Source: Codonopsis lanceolata
Taxonomy: Eukaryota; Streptophyta; Magnoliopsida; Asterales; Campanulaceae
Assembly: GCA_013146195.2 (NCBI GenBank)
Contig: CM028384.1
Location: forward strand, 72,391,990-72,455,989
DNA: 64,000 bases
Direction: 5' to 3'
Under the pieces are notes generated by a model, which saw nothing but the letters and a program-made list of their open reading frames with translations, was not told the origin of the DNA and ran no database searches. A program made the translations under genes and the position numbers. This document shows positions 46,570 through 57,295 of the stretch, one piece after another (within the stretch, counting starts at the first letter, position 1; each line of letters opens with the position of its first letter).

Positions 46570-46715
46570 AATACTTGTGTAAGACGATCTTATGGATATT
46601 TTTTGTAAGACGGATCATTTTTACTCAACTCATTATGTGTTGATGAATTAAGTTGTGAGAAAGTGTAGTTTCATCTTACGAATTAAGATCTGTAAGACAG
46701 TCTTACAGGAGACCT
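46570..46715. mobile_element. MITE with GTAAGACGGTCTTA-type ends, second copy
   Basis: Left TGTGTAAGACGATCTTATGG and right GTAAGACAGTCTTACAGG are inverted copies, with inner TTGTAAGACGGATC and TCATCTTACGAATT. Same family and design as 45608-45765. Non-coding. Confidence 0.65.
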
Positions 46716-46942
46716 ACTCTTTCAAAAATTACTTGGTGTCTTCAACTTCAAGTATAAAAGTTAGTAATCGACTACCTATTTAGTATACTTCATTATTCCA
46801 TTTCAGGTCAAGGTCATTCATATATTTAAAAAAAAAAAAAAAACACACGCACACACACGGTCCACTTTTTGTCATTTTGTTTGCTTGTCAATTTAATTGA
46901 TTGGTACATTTATTTTATTGGAGTAGATATTTAATTTTATTA

Positions 46943-47223
46943 GGGATAAGTATAGCATTAGTCCTTGAACTTTGGTCGAATCCATCATCAGTCCCTCAAC
47001 TTCAAAAAGTTTCACCACTGACCCAAATAGGTCTTTTTTGCTCATCGGAGGTCCCTAGCCCTAACGCCGTTTGTTTATTTCCATTAAGTGAACATATTAC
47101 TCACATGTACAAAATAAGGGAGTTATGTATAACATCATCAAATAAGGGGACAAAATGAATATAAACCAATTCAGCTTACCTCTCTTCTAGCAAATCACTC
47201 CCTCTGTTTTAGTTTGGCTAGAT
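46943..47223 (+). repeat. Left terminal inverted repeat of the Pack-MULE
   Basis: About 280 bp, starting GGGATAAGTATAGCATTAG and ending TTTTAGTTTGGCTAGAT. It is the reverse complement of 48122-48402 with small differences. Confidence 0.92.
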
Positions 47224-48120
47224 CCTTTTTATCTTCAGGATTCTTTTTCTTCTTATCCTTTCCACCAGTACCATCCTCCTCCTCTTCCTCTTTGACCCCT
47301 GCACAGTGCATTTGTGTCAAAGGTAGTGCATTCGTGAAAGCAACGGCTGGCCATAAACTACACATGTATCCGGTAACAACGAAGGACAGGCAAACCGAAG
47401 CGCCACCTCGATTCGTGATTGGAAATACTTCGGTTGTTCTTGAAAATTAATGCCCATCCCCCATCACAACCAAACTCTCACACACAAACAACACCTGAAA
47501 TTATAAGCAAAACTAAAATATCTCACTTGTTTTGCCTTCTATAGCTTTGTTTCACCCTACTTTTCATGACAATTAAAAAATTCAACCACTAGTTCCTTTC
47601 TGTACATTCTACCCGAATTCATTAATCAAAGAAAGCATTATGAAAGCATGTAAAATTTCTACAAGCTCAAAGAAGTTACTACCGAAAAAGGGGGATTACA
47701 CAAACCTTTAATGGGGTCAATATTTGATAAATCGCCATCCTCCATCTCTAAATCTTCACTCCCTGACAACCCATGACTACTCTGCAAGCTCTCGGTCAAT
47801 TCATCGTCAAACGCGAGCTCTCTGCTCTCAAGTTCAATTCTTTTCAAATTGAACCAAACGGGGTTTTTAGCAGAAACGCATAACATATCACCGCTCTCGA
47901 TTCCACCTTTTTCAGACATTTTGTAAACCCTAATTTCACCATTTCTACTCCTATGTACCCAGATCGGATTCTTTCCAGTAACGTCGAAGCCAACCTTGTT
48001 TTCACCTTCATGAATCCGAAAAGAAATATGATGACGAGAAACCTTTCGATCGTCGGAGTCAAACCCTAAACCCTTCCCGAAATCTATACCGACACACACT
48101 TGATCTGCAAGCTCTCGGTC
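47224..48120 (-). pseudogene. Captured FHA-domain protein gene fragment (two exons and intron)
   Basis: Minus strand. Exon 1 (about 48099 down to 47706) encodes GLGFDSDDRKVSRHHISFRI, including the SRHH signature of forkhead-associated phosphothreonine-binding domains, then NPIWVHRSRNGEIRVYK and an acidic stretch. A donor (AAAG/GTTTGT) opens an intron that ends at TGTGCAG (47299). Exon 2 (47298 to about 47224) continues in frame with GVKEEEEEDGTGGKDKKKKN. The retained intron shows capture from genomic DNA. The FHA amino-terminal strands and any downstream exons are missing. A transcript could start in the inverted repeat, but function is doubtful. Confidence 0.8.
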
Positions 48121-48121
48121 A

Positions 48122-48402
48122 ATCCAGCCAAACTAAAACAGGAGTGATTTGCTAGAAGAGAAGTAAGTTGAATTGGTTTATATTCACTTTATCCCCTTAT
48201 TTTGATGATGTTATACATAACGCCCTTATTTTGTGCATGTGAGTGGCACATGTTCACTTAACAAAAATAAACAAACGACGTTAGGGCTAGGGACCTCCGA
48301 TGAGCAAAAAAGGCATACTTGGGTCAGTGGTTAAATTTTTTGAAGTTGAGGGACTCATGATGGGTTTGGTCAAAGTTCAAAGACTAATGGTATACTTATC
48401 CT
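48122..48402 (-). repeat. Right terminal inverted repeat of the Pack-MULE
   Basis: Reverse-complement partner of 46943-47223. Its inner edge abuts a 20-bp copy of sequence from inside the captured FHA exon (48104-48123 equals 47781-47800). Confidence 0.92.
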
Positions 48403-48526
48403 ATTTTATTATTATTAATATCCTAAACAAGTGGAAGAGGAACATGGCATAATTGTCAGGCTATTGGAGCTGGAGCTGGAGCCTGGAGCATACTGCCCCT
48501 GAACATAACAGCTAGTTATTTGCCTT

Positions 48527-48880
48527 AGAGCATCCTCAATGTGCATATTCTTAATACAACTTCTTAACTGGGTACCATTGCCACTATACATTTTTATCTT
48601 CTTACCCACTTAAGAATATAATTTCCATTGTATAATCTTCTTACACAACTTCTTAGACAAAAAAATATTAAATTTAACACCATTTAATAAAAACAAAACC
48701 CCCGCCCCCACACACACATTGATGGTTGTCCCTTCAATCTCTCTCCTCCCCCAACTTCTTAATTAAGAAGTTAAACCTTAACCTCTCTCCTAGGTGGAAA
48801 AAAAAAATCCTATTGGCCACTATACACAAATTTCAAAGCACTAAGAAATTGAAAAAAACCACAATGGGGATGCTCTTATA
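48527..48880. mobile_element. MITE with GAGCATCC ends
   Basis: Starts GAGCATCCTCAATGTG and ends CACAATGGGGATGCTC, with TTA on both sides (3-bp target duplication). About 355 bp, non-coding. The ends resemble those of the MITE cluster at 6186-7336. Confidence 0.75.
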
Positions 48881-49286
48881 GGCATACTTATCAGACTATT
48901 GGAGATGTAGGATATTGGAGATGTAGGGCACTATTATGATCAATCATTTTTGTTGTTATGACTAACTTTAATGTTATTTATATATCATTTAATAATTAAA
49001 ATTTTCAAATATGAACTATTTGATTGAATGAGGGAGTATAAAGAGGTTACGGGGCGCAGACGTTAATTCAATCGGATTACTTAATGAATCAAATCGCAAC
49101 AAATTATAAAAACAAAAAGGTTGAGTCCACTAAAACAGTATACAATTGCAAGATACTCCTATAATCTACGGCATAATACAGTGGGTTGAACATATTAGAT
49201 TGTACAAATTACCTGATATCACAGATAGATCACAAACCATTAATATTAAACAACACTCAATCTAGAATATAACAAGCTTCGCAAGT
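48881..49286. other. No gene seen
   Basis: AT-rich spacer. If the small frame at 49287-49616 is real, its 3' untranslated region would lie here. Confidence 0.35.
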
Positions 49287-49616
49287 CTAAATCAAGAAGA
49301 AACCGTAGAAAACAAAGTAACCAAGCAAAGAACACACTAGAAATGAAGAAATGTGTTCCCTAGTCGCAAGTGAAACCTTTCTTGGCTTGGTGCCCGGCAC
49401 AATCTTTGCCCTCCTTTTGATTTGAACTGATCCTAGCTCTAGCTTCCGAGAGCAAAAACGACAGGGATGGCTAGTCCCAGTCCCAGATGGCTGGCCGAGG
49501 ACCCTATTGAGATATGTCAAAACACTTCCATCAGTGTGAGCAGAGCCCATAAAAGACTCGGAGCCCAAGAGCAAGCCTATGAGTACAACAGAAACTGACC
49601 ATCTCACTTTGTTCAT
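49287..49616 (-). CDS. Possible small secreted protein, unrecognised
   Basis: A 109-codon frame of ordinary composition. Residues about 5-28 (VRWSVSVVLIGLLLGSESFM...) look like a signal peptide. A Cys-X2-Cys pair (PCRFCSRK) lies near residue 53, then a basic stretch, and the last 20 residues are hydrophobic. I recognise no family. It could also be the first exon of a longer gene, with the tail read through an intron. There is no homology evidence. Confidence 0.3.
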   Translation of the reverse strand: MNKVRWSVSVVLIGLLLGSESFMGSAHTDGSVLTYLNRVLGQPSGTGTSHPCRFCSRKLELGSVQIKRRAKIVPGTKPRKVSLATREHISSFLVCSLLGYFVFYGFFLI

Positions 49617-50262
49617 GTCTGCTGAGTGCTGACTGCTGAGTAAAGACGATAGGCTAATCGCCGTGTTGAGTAGAAAATGTATGGGGTGAGGTAAGCAATT
49701 AATAGAGGGCTTGGACAGTTAAGTAGCACCTAATCAAATAGAAAAGTGAAATAATAATAAATTAAGAAAATGCTTGTTGTATACATTACAAAGACTAACA
49801 TATCATAAATAATGATAATTTAAGAAAACGCTTGTGGGATACGTTAGAAGGACTAATAGATTATAGACGTGTTAGGTTTGTCTACGGAAAGATGTAACAA
49901 GTGGGGCAACAAACTAGAAATGGTAGCATCATAGATTATCTTTCTTATGGAAATGTGGACATCCAGTCACGAAGCAACAAGAGTCAAACTCAAATTCAAG
50001 TCCTCCATTGAAAATCTTTGCGTGACTTGAGGGTCTTTGAACCACACCGGTCCCCCACCCCACCCCTTCCCCCGTTGAAACGTTAAGAGAATTGCTAAGT
50101 GTGTTAATTTAGGCATATGCTTTTGGCAGAATCATGTAAGTAAACTTCTCAAAATTCATTAAAACAGAAACTTTCGTATTGCAAGGTAGTAAAGTAAAAA
50201 CATAAAAGTTCATGTAAACTAAGAAGTAAAAGGCATGTGGCTTACACTTGAGAGTGGTGCAG
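49617..50262. other. Intergenic, no gene seen
   Basis: Spacer between the small frame and the 3' end of PRD2. No supported exon or element. Confidence 0.4.
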
Positions 50263-53200
50263 TTAGCAAAATAGGCTTTCGAGAATATCGGGGTTAAGCT
50301 TCTGGAGCAATGGAATCTGACCCACTTCTTTGGCCACTGCCCCCGTCACCCGATCCATGTATAGAGTATAAAGCGTAATCCTGCTTTCAAAGAGCTCTAA
50401 TCCTTTCCGTGCATGAAGCATTGATGTCAGCCACTCTTCAAATAGCCCTTCAATCACCATTGAATTTCGATTACAATTATTATAAGGCTTGAAAATTGTC
50501 TTTAAAGGAGCTCTATTCCTTTCTGTGCATGAAGCATTGATGTCAGCCACACTTCAAATAGGCCTTCAATCACCATTGAATTTAAATTACAGTTATTATA
50601 AGCCTTGATTATTTTGTCTTTAGAACAATGTTTCCAGATCTGGAAATCTGGAATGTCACAGACTAGTAGCGATAGGGATACAAATTTTTGCTCCACTTTC
50701 TCATCCTTATCCAGGTGACAAGCATGTGATTTGTAGGAGATGACATCATTTAACATGTGATGACCCTTTAATGCATCACTTGCTTCGCACCTAGACTGGA
50801 TGAGAAATTTGTACAAAAGAGTTTGTATCCCTATCATTTTCCATCACAGAAATACATGCAAATTTACGTCTCCCTTTAAACCCCCAATTAGACAGAAACA
50901 CAATTCATATATATCCAAAAAGAACGTCAAGTGATAAGAGTTTCAAGGGGTATATGCATCCAATATTATGTTATATGAACTCACACATATCAAAAGTGAA
51001 TGCCAAGATATAATGTGCTCACTTGTGTCAAATCCTTCGGTGTTTGACCAAATCACTAAGTAGTCTGAAACCAAAAACTCAATAAGCTGGATCCTGTCAT
51101 CCACAAAACAAAGGTGACAAAGCAATCCTGAGAGCACCAATCTTGGTAAGTATTAATATGTGAAGTCTGATAGTATAGGATTTCATGTTTATCTATTGGC
51201 TGCAGTTCACACATTGATGAGCTGAACCTTATCTTGTCTCAGACAGTAATACATATGCAGAAATCATAAAATCCCAATTTTCAGGCTCGATTAGGAGAAA
51301 TAAAGAAAGCAAAGAAGTTTAAAAATATATTTTAAAAAAATCATGGGCTAATTTTCCTCTTTCATGAGAAATGACTTCATTTGTATGAGGCCATATTTTT
51401 TCAAAGAGTACATTCACATTAATGTCTTCAAGTCGAAGAAGTATCATTCGCTCTTTCAATAGAGCATATGGAAATTACATACTCCCTCTATGCCTAAAAA
51501 GAGTCCTTTTCTATTGAGGTCATTCCAAAAAAGTATCCACTTTCTAATCTTTCCTTTTAGAGATGTTACATTTACCATAGTACCCTTGATTTGATTCTTA
51601 CTTTAATTGATGACCTCCAATTCTCACATGGGCAACTTTGGATAAAGAGTCAATTAGATTCTCTTAATTTGTGCGCCAAGTCAAACATGACTCTTTTTCA
51701 AGAACTGCGGGGGTATATTATAACAATGTGACTTGGCCTAGATGAGCTTCAAAACTCCAATGTTAATTTCTAAGAGTTTTGATTTCTGTATATAGATGAA
51801 AAAACTGTGGCTAATGTCAAATTTTCATTATACCTAGTAACAATTACTTTATGATTTATCCTTTCTTTTTAATTCTCCTAATCTTCTTAATTTAGAACAT
51901 CTACCAGAAATATCTCATATTAAGATAAGTAATACCTTCCTTTTTTGATTCCCATAATTTTCTAAACTTAATTAGGAAAGGTATCATAATTCTCTATTTT
52001 TTTAATTCCAGATTTCAATTTATGTAGAATAACTATATTTATTTGATAATTTTTGTTTGTACAAGTAACAAGATTCAAATTTTATTTTGAATGATTACAA
52101 TTTACCTCTTTTACAATTGATAGATTGAAATAATTATTAAAATTTACTGTACACCATACGGTTATAAATCTTATGTTTAAAGTGGAATTATAGACACCAT
52201 CTCTCATAATGTTTAGATTTGGCCATGTTAATTCGAAGAACTTCAGTTTGCGATAGAAGAGACACTTATATATTATTGATTCAGCAATATTGAGGTGATT
52301 ATAGTTGGCAACTTACATGATATACATACAGCTGTGCATGTCGGGAAAGGCTTCATCAAATGGATCAATGAATAGCATTTTTTCTGCAAGTACAGAAATC
52401 CTTTGAGAAACTGCAAGGATTACACGCTGCCCAATACATGACTCGCTTCCAAGCTTGCGTAGCAAGTGCTGAACATAGAACCGGGCATCAGTGCCAGAGT
52501 GATGAAATTCTGAAAGAGAATAGTCAAAACATAAGAAAATGTTGATAAAAGACTAAATGACACAACCACTCTCAATTTTGTTTAGAACAACAACAAAAAG
52601 GAAAACATTGTGTGAAATAACTATAGCTATGTTTCCAAGTGAATGGTTGGAACAATAGCCACATTCTAGCTGGAAGAAATGAAGTTACAGGTAATAATCA
52701 TGTCTGATATGCTTGTAATTAAATATCCAGCAAAAAGAACTTTTCTAATACACTGCCATTCAACTTTTAAAAGATGTGACAAGAAAAGCTAGACCCAAGA
52801 CAGAATCTTATAAAAAGATGGTGTGGTTTTGTATATTCAACCAAAACATATACTCCATGTGATATGTTCCACTTGGCAGTCATAATAATGTATAGGGATT
52901 TTTGCAGTTGTCACAGCTAGTGTATAACTAAACAATCACAAGTATCGATGAGAACGCCACCGGCCTCCGTCTTAATTCCCGACCCCGATAAGGAACGAAT
53001 CAAATCCCTAACTGTATCCCTCAAGCTCTCTGCATTTTTGGAGGATTCAGTCGCAACTTAGCGAAACGTGCGATAATTCTGATCTCTCTCTCTCTCTAAC
53101 TCTATATTATGTCTCCAATAAGCCTTAATTCTCTCTCGAAATATGTCTCTTAATTGATCTCCACTGCAACTAGAACGAAGGAGATGGAGGAAGATTATGC

Positions 53201-56200
53201 GCCCTTTTTGTCATTGTTGCGTTTACCACTTTGATCCTTTGAAGTTGTGGAGCTACATTTAACCCCCAGTTAACGATACAGTTAATAGATTCTAATAGGA
53301 AGGGTGGCACTGAGATGGACCAAACGTTCTTGTGGGGGCGTGGGTGCTGGAGCTTGGCCAAACTATGGGGGGTGGCGCTGCATTTTACCCCCTAAGAATT
53401 AGATCCTAGCAGCAAGTACATGTAAGTAATGGCACACTTACACGTAATTGTTGCAAGAAACAGAAGAATGGAGGCCTCCCTACAAAGAGTACACATAAGT
53501 TATTTGAGTAATTTTCTATACAAAAGTGAAAACCTAGGTAAGGTTCTAATGATGACACACAGAAGTTCAAACAAGATGCAGTAACATGAGAACTTGACAG
53601 CTATATTACGATAGCATTAACCAAAATCCTGATCAGCTATCTTAATTTCTGAACAGCTTCAAAGATTATATAAACATCCCCTTGCAAATCACTAACAACA
53701 GAATTCATCTAACAGTAGAGATTGTCAATTTGATTCCATCAATGGTTTTAAACTCCTCATATGTGCCACCATACAAGCAGATGAAAACTTTGAGCGTAAA
53801 GCAAGACTAGCAAAGGTAACGAAGTAATGATAAAATTCTCTACTAGTTTCCCGAGCAACACAATCCTTGTCTCCTTGAGAAGCTCAAGAATTTATGACGT
53901 TATTTTGACAAAACGCAAAGAGAAAAGGAAAACAATCCAAAGAAAGAATACTGTATTTTTAGTCTTAGGTAAGTTCAAGGAAAGTGTAAAAGCGTAATAA
54001 CACATTCAAGTTTTACCATCTTCTTGTAATTTAGGACATATTCTTCTGCCCAAACGCGTTATCAAACTGCTGACAATTCCTTCAACATGTTCCATGTGCT
54101 TTCCCGCCGATGACAGATTCTTTAATGCAGCTTTCAAGAGGGAAAAAAAAAGGTCAGATACATAAGAATAAGACAAAACAACAATGAAAAGTTGAAGATA
54201 CAGGTTGACCAAGTTTGAGGGATGGGCCATGCTGCATTTCCCAAAAAATCATTCATAAACAAATGCTTACATCATAGATGCAGCCAATTGCCGGAACCTC
54301 ATTTAATAAATATAAGTCAAATACTAGTCAATAAGGAGTAGAAATGGCAATGCAAATAATACATGAGACCGCTGCATATGCAACTACAAAAGCTTGATAC
54401 TCCAAATGAGGAAATAAGTGGATTTGTTCAGGTTAGTGCATTAAGTAAAATGTATTTCATTTTATCGTTTCATCTCAAGTTCAAGAAGCTATAATAACCT
54501 CATGTACTCGTTGACAGTAGAGCTAGACCATTTCTTCGCAAAATTCATGTTGCCAGCTGGATCTCTTGGTGCACAAGCATGAGTGGGTTTTCATAAGCAG
54601 TCAATGCGAGCAACAAAGGGCTCAGGAAAAATTACAGGTGCATAATATGCACATGGGGGAACCACCACAAATGAACCAGCATCACAGATATTCTCTTTAA
54701 GCAACTAATGCTTGCTTAGGTACTCAGAAAAAGAATTGAATAATCAAAAATACAGTGCCTATACCAATTCAGTTCCTACAGACGTTATAATAGTCTCAGT
54801 TGAACAATTAATGGGTAGAAGTTGTTGTTTGTTCATGGGTCCAGGTCTCTTTGGTTCTAGGGTTACCCTGGGAAAGACGACCGGCTTGATTTATATTTGA
54901 GAGTAGATAACCATAATGAAGAGATTTAAGAAGTGGAAAAAGATCCTCCCGTAATATAAAATGTAAAAATTATTTCCCCATCAATTTAAACTTTTACTCA
55001 TCAATTTATTACTTCAGAAATTCCGATGCACATATTACAGTAAAAAAATCACTAGAATAATAATCCATATGTTCCATTTTAACAGGTTTCAGACTTTCTG
55101 TTAAGCACTCATTTCATGGCCCACAATCATTCCTCCCAAATAAGTTTCAAGACAGCAGTACACACAAAGATATGTGGCTTACCCTACAGTGGAAAAGAAG
55201 AAAACTACTGTTGTGATGTGTGAAGGAGCTATCACCACCAAAAGAAAGCCCAAGTAAACATTAAGTCAAGATTGTGACGCTCGGAGATAATTCTTTAATT
55301 CTACATTTTTCATTGAAAAATGAGACATTACCTAGAATGAAGTCTACAGCTTGGTGTGACCAGTTTGCAAAATTAGTACCCTCTGGCTGCAACATGTCAT
55401 TAAAAGTATACATACCCTAAGTAAGAATAGGAGAAAGGTATACTAACAATAATATAGAGTATGATTGCATTCACAGGAATGACACATTCTTACAAATTGA
55501 ACAGTATCGCAAAGCTCAACAAGAAAATCAACAGAGGCCTTAAGCTGCTCAATTTCCTCTTCAGTATTACAGTCCGTCACTGCAATCAGAGTACAGGGAA
55601 CTTAATATATACATAACTCTTCAGTTCTTAAAGATCTCGCGTCAAACTTCCACAGTACAAGAACTAACCTGCACATGTATATCCTCAAAGTTAAGAATAA
55701 AATTTAAATACATCCAATTGCTGTAGTGGATATGGAGCTCAAAGTTACCATAGAAATGCCGTCCCTGTGTCGCACTTTCGCCTCTTTTTCTTCTTCGTTC
55801 CTTCAGACGCACTGCAAAATCATAATCATCCCAATTTCTTCAAACAAACAAGCATAAATAAAAATGAAAAACGCACTGATTCCGAACATTAAATATACTA
55901 TCACAATTCATAACCTTGTCTTAGAAATCTTCGTCGTAATACATCATTATATTTCCGGTCCAAGGCGTCCCCAGACTGCTTAGGGCTCAATTTCCCCAAA
56001 TGGTCGAAGAAATAGCACTTGCACGAAGCACTTTCCGGGAACAAGTCGTGCTGTAAACCGTCTGAGGGGAGGAAAAACAAAACATCTCACCGTACATGGA
56101 AATCGATACTTACACATACGAACATAATCACGCATAATGTATCATATAGCAATCAACATTTAACAATAACACAGAAACCTTCAGCATCCTTCAGATTTTC

Positions 56201-56495
56201 CTTGAGTCTAAGAATCTCACTTTTACGCTCTTTTGCCTGACAGAAAAATAAATAAGAATATAAATATTAGACAATATTTTGAGCTGTGGAGTCGATTGAG
56301 TGGAGAGAGTGAGAGGAGAAACCTTGCGTTTCCATTTTAGAGCGTCGGTGTGAGAAGGAGTAGTAGACGACGAAGGAAGATCGGTCGTAGAAGGTTTATT
56401 GAGAAGCTTTGATCGTAGAAGAGCCATGGCTATCGCGAGCTTCAGCGATTCATTCGAATCCATTTTCGTTTGTTGCTGTCCTTCCGACGACGCCA

Positions 56496-56496
<1 letters not shown>
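50263..56496 (-). CDS. PRD2 / MPS1 (multipolar spindle 1), meiotic recombination initiation protein
   Basis: In Arabidopsis this nuclear protein is required for meiotic double-strand break formation and spindle organisation. Ten exons, all with GT-AG introns and continuous phase: 56323-56496, 56179-56236, 55915-56061, 55749-55811, 55494-55579, 55332-55386, 54017-54130, 52317-52509, 51023-51093, then from 50830. The start MASSEGQQQTKMDSNES is chosen over an upstream in-frame ATG in a GA/CA repeat. Family features: LAIAMALLRSKLL, ALKWKRK, ILRLKENLKDAE, CKCYFFDHLGKLSPK, NDVLRRRFLRQ. Exon 10 contains a 116-bp tandem duplication. Read straight on, the protein ends at 50502 (429 residues). The family-like end (LYMDRVTGAVAKEVGQ... 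to the stop at 50263) is reached only by splicing out about 119 nt or by another path. Large introns hold a MITE and a foreign fragment. Confidence 0.88.
50392..50624. repeat. 116-bp tandem duplication in PRD2 exon 10
   Basis: Two diverged copies, about 50392-50507 and 50508-50624, each running (plus strand) from GAGCTCTA/TTCCTTTC through TTGATGTCAGCCAC to TTGTCTTTA. The offset, measured at CCTTCAATCACCATTGAA, is 116 bp, not a multiple of three. Both copies encode the same peptide region (NSMVIEGLFE, WLTSMLHA) in different frames relative to each other. Confidence 0.92.
51482..51713. mobile_element. Stowaway-type MITE in PRD2 intron 8
   Basis: Starts CTCCCTCTATGCCTAAAAAG and ends CTCTTTTTCAAGAACTGCGGGGG, flanked by TA. 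232 bp, lying between PRD2 exons 9 and 8. Confidence 0.8.
52948..53061 (+). other. 37-codon frame of ordinary composition in PRD2 intron 7
   Basis: ATG to stop, opposite in direction to PRD2, encoding MRTPPASVLIPDPDKERIKS followed by a Leu/Ser-rich end. It is more GC-rich than the surrounding intron and followed by a CT run. It looks like a first exon taken from another gene rather than chance, but I do not recognise it. About 53180-53400 next to it has the wording of a transposon terminal repeat, without an identified partner. Confidence 0.3.
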
Positions 56497-56540
<44 letters not shown>

Positions 56541-57228
56541 AATCAAATATACGCGGGAGCTTACTCAGCCAGAACCATCTAATTTGTCATTGAGTGGGGT
56601 TAATGAAGTCTCCTTTGAGTTTGACAGATTTTATACTGAATTTTTTTCAATTACCACTAAAAAATCGTCTTAAAAATACGTTAAAAATATATTTACATTT
56701 ATATGGGTATAACACTAATATTATTGGAATATTCAGAACCAAAAATTAAGTCATATTTTAAACATATCTTTATATTTTCATCATTTTTAGGTTAAATACA
56801 TTAATATTTTCAAATATATACACTCTCGTTAGTCATTACTATCATTTACGTGTTTATCGCAAAATATTTATGGCTCAATAGCCAAATGAAAGCATGATAA
56901 AAAAGAATTGGAATAAAAGAAAGTGTGACTAAATATATGTAAGTTTATTTGTATTTTCTAAAAACATTAGCGAGTTAATTTTTCATGATAAAATGAAATA
57001 TTATGTTATTTGATCAATTTAATATAAACTTCATTAACCGAATGATAAAGGGTATGTCTGGAATAGTGAAATTATGACTTAGTTTTGAGTTTTTTATTTG
57101 TAATAAATCGAAAAAAGAAGATGAGAGAAATAGAGAGTAAATTGTGAAAGTGGAATACTAAAAACCAAATTACTAAATCGCACAAAGATAACAGACCGAA
57201 AATCATTTCAAAATTTTCACGCGCAAAA

Positions 57229-57238
<10 letters not shown>
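56497..57238. other. Upstream of PRD2; no other gene
   Basis: The first 60 bp contain a (GA)n/(CA)n run (56499-56541) that is the 5' untranslated region of PRD2 on the minus strand. The rest is AT-rich with no supported feature. The promoter of PRD2 should lie here. Confidence 0.5.

Positions 57239-57295
<57 letters not shown>

Larger units (their letters stand above)
46943..48402. mobile_element. Mutator-like non-autonomous element (Pack-MULE) carrying an FHA gene fragment
   Basis: 1460 bp bounded by long terminal inverted repeats: left 46943-47223, right 48122-48402, about 280 bp each with scattered mismatches. The ends read (G/A)GGATAAGTATA. A perfect 9-bp target duplication ATTTTATTA lies at 46934-46942 and 48403-48411. 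Long inverted repeats with 9-bp duplications define Mutator-like elements, and the captured host gene makes it a Pack-MULE. It has no transposase. The inserted DNA between the repeats is the two-exon FHA-domain fragment on the minus strand. Confidence 0.93.

Noticed and set aside
47214..47450. Plus-strand protein over the Pack-MULE interior
   Set aside because: It is antisense to exon 2 and intron of the captured FHA gene, whose minus-strand splice sites and frame agree.
56191..56593. Upstream start MCVCVRERERERERG for PRD2
   Set aside because: The extra residues come from a (GA)n/(CA)n repeat; the next ATG gives a family-like amino terminus.
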